The translations under genes were made by a program, and so were the position numbers. From positions 1 to 20,738 of IMG/VR virus record IMGVR_UViG_3300018021_000024: a stretch of DNA of 20,738 bases. One strand, 5' to 3'. This stretch comes from a virus. Each line of letters starts with the position of its first letter. Position 1 is the first letter of the stretch. The notes under the pieces are model-generated. The model made no database searches. It saw only the letters and a list, made by a program, of their open reading frames with translations, and was not told the origin of the DNA. This document shows, one piece after another, positions 5,864-11,159 of this stretch.

Positions 5864-6361
5864 ATGTTAATAGAAATCCATAGTAAAACTTATGGTCAAA
5901 TTTACGCAAAAGTCGATGATCAGGATTATGAAAAAGTTAAAGATTATAAATGGAATATAAATTATAACAAAATATCTCGAAAATATTATGTACGTTGTGC
6001 TAATCTTGATGGACGTAAGAATGTTTATCTCCATCGTGTTATTTGTGAGATACATCGTTTTGATATTCAACATTACAACGTAGATCATATCAATAATAAT
6101 ACTTTAGATAATCATAGTTCCAACCTTCGTCCTTCAACATATTCAGAAAATAGTATGAATTCCTTAAAACGATCTGGAGCATCCTCAATATTCAAAGGAG
6201 TAAGCTGGAATAAATTGTGCTCTAAGTGGATGGCACAAATCCAGGTTGACAAGACAAAATTTTATATTGGACTGTATAAAACACAAACAGAAGCTGCTAC
6301 AGCATTCAACGAAGCAGCTAAAAAATATCATGGTGAATTTGCATACTTAAACGCCGTATAA
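5864..6361 (+). CDS. HNH homing endonuclease with AP2 DNA-binding domain
   Basis: A 165-residue protein of the HNH-AP2 type, a free-standing phage homing endonuclease that cleaves intron- or insert-free copies of its target. The N-terminal part (VDDQDYEKVKDYKWNI...YYVR) is the usual beta-rich lead-in. The HNH core spans about residues 57-95: LHRVI, then VDHINNNTLDN with catalytic-type H75, and SNLR with the terminal Asn. Residues 107-162 form the AP2 domain (FKGVSWN, KWMAQI, YIGLYKTQTEAATAFNEAA, FAYLN). The start has AAAGGAG at 5851-5857. The stop codon lies inside a late promoter core (6357-6364). All the usual parts are present, so it is probably active. Its target site is unknown. Confidence 0.9.
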   Translation: MLIEIHSKTYGQIYAKVDDQDYEKVKDYKWNINYNKISRKYYVRCANLDGRKNVYLHRVICEIHRFDIQHYNVDHINNNTLDNHSSNLRPSTYSENSMNSLKRSGASSIFKGVSWNKLCSKWMAQIQVDKTKFYIGLYKTQTEAATAFNEAAKKYHGEFAYLNAV

Positions 6362-6364
6362 ATA
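6357..6364 (+). promoter_or_regulatory. T4-type late promoter core TATAAATA (3)
   Basis: Exact TATAAATA overlapping the TAA stop of the HNH-AP2 gene. The predicted start near 6370 would drive the small gene at 6397 and those after it. Confidence 0.65.
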
Positions 6365-6396
6365 CAAATATGATATGTAATTATAGGGGGGCTGAA

Positions 6397-6531
6397 ATGC
6401 ATGAGACGCAAGATTATAAAGATTGGATTCAGCGATGTTTCGAAAAAAGTTCTGACAAAGCTTTTTGGTCAGAGATTATACAAAAGCATGAAAACATCTT
6501 CTTTGAAGGAGAGGAGGATGACCAGTGCTAA
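6397..6531 (+). CDS. small hypothetical protein, 44 residues
   Basis: ATG at 6397 preceded by the G-rich site AGGGGGG. The product begins MHETQDYKDWIQRCFEKSS, continues KAFWSEIIQKHEN and ends in an acidic tail. It is probably helical and soluble, with a basic-aromatic pattern but no known motif. Its 3' end overlaps the GTG start of the next gene by 7 bases, so the two are probably translated as a coupled pair. Support is from start signal, position and composition only. Confidence 0.55.
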   Translation: MHETQDYKDWIQRCFEKSSDKAFWSEIIQKHENIFFEGEEDDQC

Positions 6532-6836
6532 TAATATTCAATTCTAAGCACCGAATTTGCCTTGTAGAGCCAGATGATGATCTGTATGATAGTCTGGTAG
6601 CACAATACGAACCAAAAAATACTGTGATCCGTCTGAATTGTCTAAAGTCTTTACCTGATAATATTTTGCTTTCAATTTATAACAATGCTTATCCAAATTA
6701 TACTGTAGAATTCATCAGGAGCAAAAGGCTGATGCTCAAAGCTGTGGATAGATTTGTGTGGAACAACAGCGCTAAATTGTCACCCAAAAAAAAGGAGAAA
6801 TCAAATGGAAAATCAGGACATAAGCCAAAAATGTAA
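6525..6836 (+). CDS. hypothetical protein, 103 residues, GTG start
   Basis: The start is the GTG at 6525, with GGAGG at 6513-6517 at 7-base spacing; the nearby ATG at 6518 is in another frame and gives only nine residues. The product has a beta-like N-terminus (LIIFNSKHRICLVEPDDD), a middle segment with LPDNILLSIYNNAYPNY, and a strongly basic Lys-rich tail (SPKKKEKSNGKSGHKPKM). The tail is coded by the same bases as the ribosome-binding site and start of the next gene, an overlap of 32 bases. The basic tail suggests nucleic-acid contact, but no family is recognised. Confidence 0.6.
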   Translation: MLIIFNSKHRICLVEPDDDLYDSLVAQYEPKNTVIRLNCLKSLPDNILLSIYNNAYPNYTVEFIRSKRLMLKAVDRFVWNNSAKLSPKKKEKSNGKSGHKPKM

Positions 6837-7266
6837 AATTTGTAATAATGAGTACGATGTCATGTTTGATGGTGAATGTATGCCGTGTATTAACAAAAAA
6901 AAATTGTTGTATGCACAAACTAGAGAAATTGTAGCAGGAATAGAAGAAACCCAAACTATCCGTAATTCTCAGCCTAATGAGAGTTATACCCGACGTTATA
7001 ACGAAGAAATCCGTAAGCTTCAGATGACAAAAAAGGAACGTCTCGCAAGCAAAAAACAACGAAGATTTGAAAAAAGAAAAACCGAATATGCAGCAGAACA
7101 TCAAAAAACAACGAGCCATATGGCTAGAATATCAGAAGAATGGAATGCTGTTGCTGAAATGATGGTTAAACTTTATCCAAATGGAATTCGTAAAGACTGT
7201 AATGCTGTGGATTACAAAATTCTTGGAATAACGATCTACAATCTTTTGCTCTCGACGAAAGCGTAA
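6805..7266 (+). CDS. zinc-ribbon protein with basic helical body
   Basis: A 153-residue protein. The ATG at 6805 is chosen for the AAGGAG just upstream; an in-frame extension to 6754 lacks one. Residues 9-29 hold two Cys pairs (CKIC and CMPC) about 11 residues apart, a probable zinc ribbon. The middle (residues 60-105) is highly basic and probably a long helix (Lys/Arg in KKERLASKKQRRFEKRK). The C-terminus (YKILGITIYNLLLSTK) is hydrophobic-helical. Zinc ribbon plus basic helix suggests binding to DNA, RNA or a polymerase. The last 32 bases of the gene are present again at 7968-7998 next to the HNH-NUMOD3 gene. Function not recognised. Confidence 0.65.
   Translation: MENQDISQKCKICNNEYDVMFDGECMPCINKKKLLYAQTREIVAGIEETQTIRNSQPNESYTRRYNEEIRKLQMTKKERLASKKQRRFEKRKTEYAAEHQKTTSHMARISEEWNAVAEMMVKLYPNGIRKDCNAVDYKILGITIYNLLLSTKA
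7230..7261 (+). repeat. direct repeat copy 1 (end of zinc-ribbon gene)
   Basis: A 32-base stretch beginning AACGATCTACAATC and ending CTCTCGACGAAAG. It recurs as a 31-base copy at 7968-7998 with one C-to-T change and one missing T. Copy 1 codes for the last residues of the zinc-ribbon protein. Confidence 0.85.
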
Positions 7267-7267
7267 T

Positions 7268-7801
7268 ATGATTATCTTGGACACAGAGACGTCTGGGCTG
7301 GTGGATGCAGGCTGTTATAATCTCAATAAACAACCAGAAATTTTGGAATTAGCTGCTTTGAAGATAGACGATAATTTTGAAATATCCGACAAACTTGACC
7401 TCTTTTTCAAACCATCAAGACCTATTTCTCCAGGAGCAACATCCATACATAACATCACAAATGAAATGTGTAATGACAAACAATCATTCGCATATCATCT
7501 GGACGAAATTAGAGAATTCTTTCTAGGAGAATGCCATATAGCCGGTGCTAATGTTCCGTTTGATATTGGAATGTTGAAGATCGAGCTAAGAAGATTAGGG
7601 CAAGAATATAAGTTTCCGTGGGGATGGTATTACACAGATGTTATTGATGATACAAAAAATTTCAATGGGTTTCGGTTGAAATTAGTTGATATTTATGAGA
7701 GAATATGTGGTAAATTACCAAAAGATGTCAGTGCGCATTCTGCTCTTGTTGATTGTATCATGACTTTTAGGATTTTGGATAAAATGCGAGTGCGAGTATA
7801 A
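7268..7801 (+). CDS. DnaQ-like DEDDh 3'-5' exonuclease
   Basis: A 177-residue stand-alone exonuclease of the DnaQ/RNase T superfamily, which removes nucleotides from 3' ends using two metal ions. All five catalytic positions are visible: D5 and E7 in LDTETSG (Exo I), D99 in NVPFD (Exo II), and H157 and D162 in HSALVD (Exo III, DEDDh type). SIHNITNEM is the usual segment between Exo I and Exo II. The length matches a single exonuclease domain without a polymerase. The start lies one base after the stop of the zinc-ribbon gene and has only a weak site, which suggests coupled translation. The stop overlaps a late promoter core. It could proofread for the exonuclease-lacking polymerase-like protein at 3245, process RNA or degrade host DNA; the sequence does not say which. 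Confidence 0.9.
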   Translation: MIILDTETSGLVDAGCYNLNKQPEILELAALKIDDNFEISDKLDLFFKPSRPISPGATSIHNITNEMCNDKQSFAYHLDEIREFFLGECHIAGANVPFDIGMLKIELRRLGQEYKFPWGWYYTDVIDDTKNFNGFRLKLVDIYERICGKLPKDVSAHSALVDCIMTFRILDKMRVRV

Positions 7802-7804
7802 ATA
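7797..7804 (+). promoter_or_regulatory. T4-type late promoter core TATAAATA (4)
   Basis: Exact TATAAATA overlapping the TAA stop of the exonuclease gene. The predicted start at about 7810 falls inside the ribosome-binding site of the tiny gene at 7822, so the leader would be very short. Confidence 0.65.
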
Positions 7805-7839
7805 AGATAGGAGATAATATCATGGAACCGATATTACAA
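7797..7839 (+). repeat. duplicated promoter/start segment, copy 1
   Basis: Late promoter core, GGAGATAATA ribosome-binding site and ATGGAACCGATATTACAA. This block recurs at 8766-8812 with small gaps upstream of the ATG and 18 identical bases from the ATG on. The two copies bracket the HNH-NUMOD3 gene. Confidence 0.85.
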
Positions 7840-7896
7840 GGAATGATAGTTACATTTTTGTTTATAATTATAGTAATATACATTTGTAAAAAGTAA
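7822..7896 (+). CDS. tiny single-span membrane peptide, copy 1 (24 residues)
   Basis: ATG at 7822 with AGGAGAT directly upstream and its own late promoter. The peptide is MEPILQ, then one hydrophobic span (GMIVTFLFIIIVIYIC) and a KK end, giving an N-out or N-in single-pass topology with a basic tail. A paralogue of 27 residues with the same first six residues and same layout lies at 8795. Conservation of promoter, start and hydrophobic pattern across the two copies argues that both are translated. Tiny phage membrane peptides may act as lysis regulators or inhibit a host membrane protein; this role is inferred. Confidence 0.6.
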   Translation: MEPILQGMIVTFLFIIIVIYICKK

Positions 7897-7916
7897 AATA
7901 ATATAGACAGAATAAC

Positions 7917-8003
7917 ATGAATTATACACAAACTTATCAACAACTTATTGAAAAATTGCGAGTTCGCAACGATTTACAATCTTTGCTCTCGACGAAAGGA
8001 TGA
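7917..8003 (+). pseudogene. probable remnant of a homing endonuclease N-terminus
   Basis: An open frame of 28 codons starting ATGAATTAT, as does the intact HNH gene at 8011. Its product (MNYTQTYQQLIEKLRVRN) resembles that protein's N-terminus (MNYQKIYQNIINNRQ) and other phage HNH leaders, then stops matching at the second copy of the 32-base repeat. No good ribosome-binding site is visible. It looks like the broken start of an earlier endonuclease copy, joined to a duplicate of the zinc-ribbon gene end. It could instead be a short leader peptide for the endonuclease. Confidence 0.45.
7968..7998 (+). repeat. direct repeat copy 2
   Basis: A 31-base copy of the end of the zinc-ribbon gene (7230-7261), with one substitution and one deletion. 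It is located 13 bases before the HNH-NUMOD3 start and could mark the junction of a mobile-gene insertion or local duplication. Confidence 0.85.
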
Positions 8004-8010
8004 GAAATTA

Positions 8011-8748
8011 ATGAATTATCAGAAAATATATCAAAATATTATCAACAATCGTCAACAAAATTTACCATCTGGTTATACAGAAAAGCATCATATTGTTCCT
8101 AAATGTTTGGGAGGAACTAATAAAAAAGAAAATTTAGTTAAACTTACTGCTAGAGAACATTTTATAGCGCACCAACTGCTCGTAAAGATTTTTCCTAAAG
8201 AATATGGTCTGATTTATGCTGCATTTAGGATGAGTAATTTTAAAAAATATGGAAGTAAAAAATATGCATGGTTGAGAGAATTACATTCGATAAATTTATC
8301 AGAACGTCAAAAAGGAGAAAAAAATCATTTTTACGGGCAACATCATTCTTTAGAAAGTATACAAAAAATGTCAGAATCTAAAAAAGGAAAAATTTTTTCA
8401 GCAGAGACCAGAAAAAAAATGTCTGAAGGTCAAAAAGGAAAAATTTTTTCAGCAGAGACCAGAAAAAAAATGTCTGAACGTCAAAAAGGAAAATTTCTTT
8501 CAGCAGAGATACGAAAAAAAATATCAGAATCTGCTAAAGGAAAAATTCTTTCAGCAGAACATAAAAAGAAATTGTCAGAAAGTCAAAAAGGAAAAATTTT
8601 TTCAGCAGAACATAAAAAGAAACTGTCAGAATCTAGAAAAGGAAAAACACCAAATAAAGGAAAAATTTTTTCAGCAGAACATAAAAAGAAAATGTCTGAA
8701 TCTAGAAAAGGAAAAAAATACCAAATAAAGGAAAAACACCAAATCTGA
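8011..8748 (+). CDS. HNH homing endonuclease with NUMOD3 repeat array
   Basis: A 245-residue protein. The ATG at 8011 is preferred because the product then begins MNYQKIYQ, the usual start of this family; an in-frame extension reads through the duplicated repeat. The HNH core follows: EKHHIVPKCLGG (H26, H27), TNKKENLVKLTAREHFIAH, with the second metal-site His in HFIAH. Residues from about 105 form six NUMOD3-type DNA-binding repeats of 17 residues (GK-(I/F)(F/L)SAE-x-(R/K)KK(M/I/L)SES-x-K), partly near-identical in DNA (51-bp unit). The end looks frameshifted: an A-run at 8712-8718 changes GKTPNKGK-type coding into GKKYQIKEK, while the familiar coding continues in another frame to a stop near 8755. 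It is flanked on both sides by copies of a tiny membrane-peptide gene. Confidence 0.85.
   Translation: MNYQKIYQNIINNRQQNLPSGYTEKHHIVPKCLGGTNKKENLVKLTAREHFIAHQLLVKIFPKEYGLIYAAFRMSNFKKYGSKKYAWLRELHSINLSERQKGEKNHFYGQHHSLESIQKMSESKKGKIFSAETRKKMSEGQKGKIFSAETRKKMSERQKGKFLSAEIRKKISESAKGKILSAEHKKKLSESQKGKIFSAEHKKKLSESRKGKTPNKGKIFSAEHKKKMSESRKGKKYQIKEKHQI
8378..8705 (+). repeat. 51-bp tandem coding repeats (NUMOD3 array)
   Basis: Six near-identical units coding for 17 residues each, one interrupted by a short GKTPNK insertion. The first two full units differ by a single visible base. Such recent tandem copies imply slippage or unequal exchange. Confidence 0.8.
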
Positions 8749-8765
8749 AGAAATAAAAAAGAAAA

Positions 8766-8773
8766 TATAAATA
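8766..8773 (+). promoter_or_regulatory. T4-type late promoter core TATAAATA (5)
   Basis: Exact TATAAATA 17 bases after the HNH-NUMOD3 stop. The predicted start near 8779 lies at the AAAGGAG site of the second tiny membrane-peptide gene. It is also the first promoter upstream of the terminase genes. Confidence 0.65.
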
Positions 8774-8812
8774 AAGATAAAGGAGATAATTATCATGGAA
8801 CCGATATTACAA
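8766..8812 (+). repeat. duplicated promoter/start segment, copy 2
   Basis: The second copy of the block described at 7797-7839: promoter core, GGAGATAATTAT ribosome-binding site and the first 18 bases of the tiny gene, identical from the ATG. Confidence 0.85.
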
Positions 8813-8878
8813 TGTACGATTGTATTAGGAATTATAGGAATAGTTATACTTTACATATGTTTACATAGTAATATGTAA
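8795..8878 (+). CDS. tiny single-span membrane peptide, copy 2 (27 residues)
   Basis: ATG at 8795 after AAGGAGATAATTATC. The peptide is MEPILQ followed by one span (CTIVLGIIGIVILYIC) and a short polar end (LHSNM). It shares its first six residues and layout with the copy at 7822, but the span has diverged and the KK end is lost. The hydrophobic character has been kept despite divergence, which suggests selection. It lies between the homing endonuclease and the terminase small subunit candidate. Confidence 0.6.
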   Translation: MEPILQCTIVLGIIGIVILYICLHSNM

Positions 8879-8902
8879 AGTGCATGTTTAATGGAGTGAA
8901 CA

Positions 8903-9214
8903 ATGAGTACGTTGAAGAAAACTATGAGTGGAGCAGCTAAAAGATGTTCTTCTATCGCAAGAATTAACGAGTTATATGATCGTATTCTCGAAAAATTTCC
9001 GGGATTTGATCCTATTGAGCAACTTATCGTTTATGCTCAACACCCCTTAACCGAGGATTCGTTACGGGTAAAATGTTTATCGGAGATTTCAAAGTATATG
9101 TATCCTTCACTCAAAGCCCTTGAGATTAGTGGTACTGGTGAAAATGGGGAGATAGAGGTAAATGAAAGAATAGTCAAGTTCATAAAACCCAAAAAAGAAG
9201 AAGAAGATGACTAA
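8903..9214 (+). CDS. putative terminase small subunit
   Basis: A 103-residue protein directly upstream of the large terminase gene, the usual place for the small subunit that recognises phage DNA and loads the packaging motor. It is probably helical in the middle (RINELYDRILEKFPGFDPIEQLIVYAQ split over two helices). It carries the EISKYMYPSLKALEISG segment, which resembles the A..KYLYP.RKA.E.SG pattern of many siphovirus small terminases, and an acidic end (KEEEDD). The ATG at 8903 has GGAG at 8893-8896. The stop overlaps the next small gene. The call rests on position and that segment, so it is moderate. Confidence 0.55.
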   Translation: MSTLKKTMSGAAKRCSSIARINELYDRILEKFPGFDPIEQLIVYAQHPLTEDSLRVKCLSEISKYMYPSLKALEISGTGENGEIEVNERIVKFIKPKKEEEDD

Positions 9215-9314
9215 GATATGTTCTAAATGTAAAATTGAAAAGAATGTTGATGAAAGAATTTCAAATGCTTACTGGAGAAATAAAGGTTTTGAAATAGTTA
9301 AGAAAGGATTCTAA
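9207..9314 (+). CDS. small Cys-motif protein, 35 residues
   Basis: ATG at 9207 overlaps the end of the small terminase candidate by 8 bases, and its stop TAA is followed at once by the ATG of the large terminase. The product, MTKICSKCKIEKNVDE then SNAYWRNKGFEIVKKGF, has one CxxC pair and a basic end. AAGAAGAAGA upstream is a poor ribosome-binding site, so translation would be coupled. It may be a real mini-zinc-knuckle protein, or simply a spacer that lets ribosomes reach the terminase start. Confidence 0.45.
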   Translation: MTKICSKCKIEKNVDERISNAYWRNKGFEIVKKGF

Positions 9315-10646
9315 ATGGAAGATATAGAATTCCTTGAAAAATTTGATTTTCTTTTTGATGAATCCTTAACATACAAAGTATTATACGGAGGTCGTGCGGC
9401 TCTTAAGTCATGGAGCATCGCAAGAGCTTTGCTTTTGTTAGGTTGGCAGAAGCCTTTACGTATTCTGTGTGCTAGAGAATTTCAGGTAAGTATTCGAGAG
9501 AGTGTGCATTATTTACTTTGTGAGCAGATCGATCTTCTAAAATTATCAAACTTTTATGATATTACAGATCGAACTATCACAGGTAAAAACGGAACAAATT
9601 TCATTTTTGCTGGTCTGAAGACTAATCCTGCAAATATAAAATCTCTCGAAAAAATAGATATATGCTGGCTCGAAGAAGCTCAGGTAATATCAAAAAATAG
9701 TTTAGATATTTTACTACCTACATTATTAAGAAATGATGGAGCACAGTTATTCGTAAGTTTTAATCCCGAAAATGAGTCCGATCCTATATATCAAATGTTT
9801 GTTGCTAATACACCTCCACCAAATTCTGTAGTAGTGACAACTAGTTACCTTGAGAACGATTACTTGCCTCAAGCAATCTTAGAAGAAGCAGAACGTAGAC
9901 GCATTGATGATTATGATGGATGGAGACACATTTGGAATGGAGAAGTAGTTCAATACAGTGCTTCCAGAGTTTTATCTGGTAAATGTGTAAGTTATTCTTT
10001 TGAACCTAAAGAAGATTGGGCAGGTCCTTATTACGGGGTAGACTTTGGTTTTACTGATCCTACAACACTTGTGAAATGTTGGTCATATGATAATGTCATG
10101 TATGTAGAGAAAGAGGCTTACAAGACGAACCTGGAGCAGGATCATATGCTTTCTTATTGGTCCATGACTATACCAGAAGTAGATCGTGTTAGAATTTATG
10201 CTGACTGTTCAAGACCTGAGACTATTTCATATCTGAGAAGAAATGGAATTTCGAATATCGTAGGTTGCACGAAACACAAAGGTTCTGTTGATGATGGAAT
10301 TTCATTCTTACGTGGATGCAAACAGATAGTGATTCATCCAGATTGTAAACACACATTAGAGGAATCAAAACTTTGGTCTTGGAAGATCGATGACAAGACA
10401 GGGGAAGTAATTCAACCTGCTGTTCTTAAACCTGGAAATGATCATACGTGGGATGCAATTCGATATGCATTTCAAGATGTTATCAAATCTAGTTATTCTG
10501 GTTTACTACAGTTCTACAAAAATCAAATTGAGGAAGTTAAAGAAGAAAATGAGATCAAAGATATTGAGATCAAACCAGAACGACAACTTACTACTCTTGA
10601 TAAAATCAAATTAATGAGAAAAGAGTATGAGAAAAACAGAGTATAA
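9315..10646 (+). CDS. terminase large subunit (PBSX/Terminase_3 type)
   Basis: A 443-residue packaging ATPase/nuclease. The Walker A-like site is GGRAALKS (residues 25-32, K31), with the usual glycines replaced by A-A-L. Walker B is ICWLEEAQ with E120-E121. The coupling segment is SFNPENESDPIY. The C-terminal RNase H-like nuclease has D243 in YYGVDFGFTDPT, D297 in IYADCSRPE and D380 in HTWDAIRYA, the expected three metal-binding acids. The length is normal for the family, which drives DNA into preformed proheads and cuts it at the end. The start follows the preceding stop directly with no good site of its own. It belongs to siphovirus or podovirus types, not to the T4 gp17 type expected beside a gp23 capsid. 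Confidence 0.93.
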   Translation: MEDIEFLEKFDFLFDESLTYKVLYGGRAALKSWSIARALLLLGWQKPLRILCAREFQVSIRESVHYLLCEQIDLLKLSNFYDITDRTITGKNGTNFIFAGLKTNPANIKSLEKIDICWLEEAQVISKNSLDILLPTLLRNDGAQLFVSFNPENESDPIYQMFVANTPPPNSVVVTTSYLENDYLPQAILEEAERRRIDDYDGWRHIWNGEVVQYSASRVLSGKCVSYSFEPKEDWAGPYYGVDFGFTDPTTLVKCWSYDNVMYVEKEAYKTNLEQDHMLSYWSMTIPEVDRVRIYADCSRPETISYLRRNGISNIVGCTKHKGSVDDGISFLRGCKQIVIHPDCKHTLEESKLWSWKIDDKTGEVIQPAVLKPGNDHTWDAIRYAFQDVIKSSYSGLLQFYKNQIEEVKEENEIKDIEIKPERQLTTLDKIKLMRKEYEKNRV

Positions 10647-10649
10647 ATT
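10642..10649 (+). promoter_or_regulatory. late promoter variant TATAAATT
   Basis: One mismatch from TATAAATA, overlapping the terminase stop codon and 15 bases before an exact copy. It may be a secondary start or a chance match. Confidence 0.3.
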
Positions 10650-10656
10650 TACCAAG

Positions 10657-10664
10657 TATAAATA
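10657..10664 (+). promoter_or_regulatory. T4-type late promoter core TATAAATA (6)
   Basis: Exact TATAAATA in the short gap after the large terminase gene. The predicted start near 10670 coincides with AAAGGAG (10669-10675), giving a leader of about 12 bases before the ATG at 10682. It would drive the small genes and the portal. Confidence 0.7.
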
Positions 10665-10681
10665 GTATAAAGGAGAATATT

Positions 10682-10945
10682 ATGGACAGAGAAGAACGTA
10701 TGAAAGAACTAGCTGAAGCGTTGTATAATTGTATCAGTATAGTTTATGATAGAACTGCATTAAAAGGTCATGGAGATTTCATTCCCTGGAATAACTTAAC
10801 ACAAGAAGGTGCTGATTATTACAAAGCAATAGCTGACGAGGTTGCTGCACGATTCTCTTTTCAACCTCTTTGCAGAATGACAGTAAGTGTTGATCCTGAA
10901 TGGGATTTTGAAAACAATACTTTCAAAGGAATGTCAATTGTTTAA
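10682..10945 (+). CDS. hypothetical protein, 87 residues, between terminase and portal
   Basis: A small soluble protein. The ATG at 10682 has AAAGGAG just upstream and sits 18 bases after a late promoter core. The N-terminal half is helical (REERMKELAEALYNCIS), the middle has GHGDFIPWNNLTQEGADYYKAIADEVAA, a helix-turn-helix-like spacing without a clear DNA-binding match, and the end is VDPEWDFENNTF. By position it could be a packaging accessory or small head protein. I recognise no family. An overlapping frame may begin within its last bases (TTG at 10938). Confidence 0.65.
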   Translation: MDREERMKELAEALYNCISIVYDRTALKGHGDFIPWNNLTQEGADYYKAIADEVAARFSFQPLCRMTVSVDPEWDFENNTFKGMSIV

Positions 10946-10994
10946 ATCTATCAGTTTTTTTACGGGATTATTAGAAAAACAAAACGAGGCACTT

Positions 10995-11159
10995 ATGAAT
11001 CTAGAACAAGAAAATAAGATACTCAAAGACAAAATAAATAAAATTTTTAGAATTCTAGCTGAACCATGCATAGAAGAACAGTATGATACTGTGGGAATTA
11101 TATTAACCTTAGAAGATTTTTTAGTTTTACATAAAGAACATGTTAAGGATCATTTATGA
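10995..11159 (+). CDS. small coiled-coil protein, 54 residues (start uncertain)
   Basis: The ATG at 10995 has GAGG 5 bases upstream and gives MNLEQENKILKDKINKIFRIL, a short coiled coil with heptad leucines and isoleucines, then an acidic end. The frame is open further upstream: a TTG at 10938 with AAAGGA before it would add 19 residues (FKSISFFTGLLEKQNEAL) that extend the helix and overlap the previous gene by 8 bases. I cannot decide between them. The stop overlaps the portal start (ATGA). Possible roles include scaffold or portal accessory, inferred from position alone. Confidence 0.5.
   Translation: MNLEQENKILKDKINKIFRILAEPCIEEQYDTVGIILTLEDFLVLHKEHVKDHL

Noticed and set aside
7956-7969. 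TTGCGAGTTCGCAA inverted repeat as an operator
   Set aside because: A single 6-bp palindrome inside the endonuclease remnant, not repeated at any other regulatory position, so there is no support for a site.
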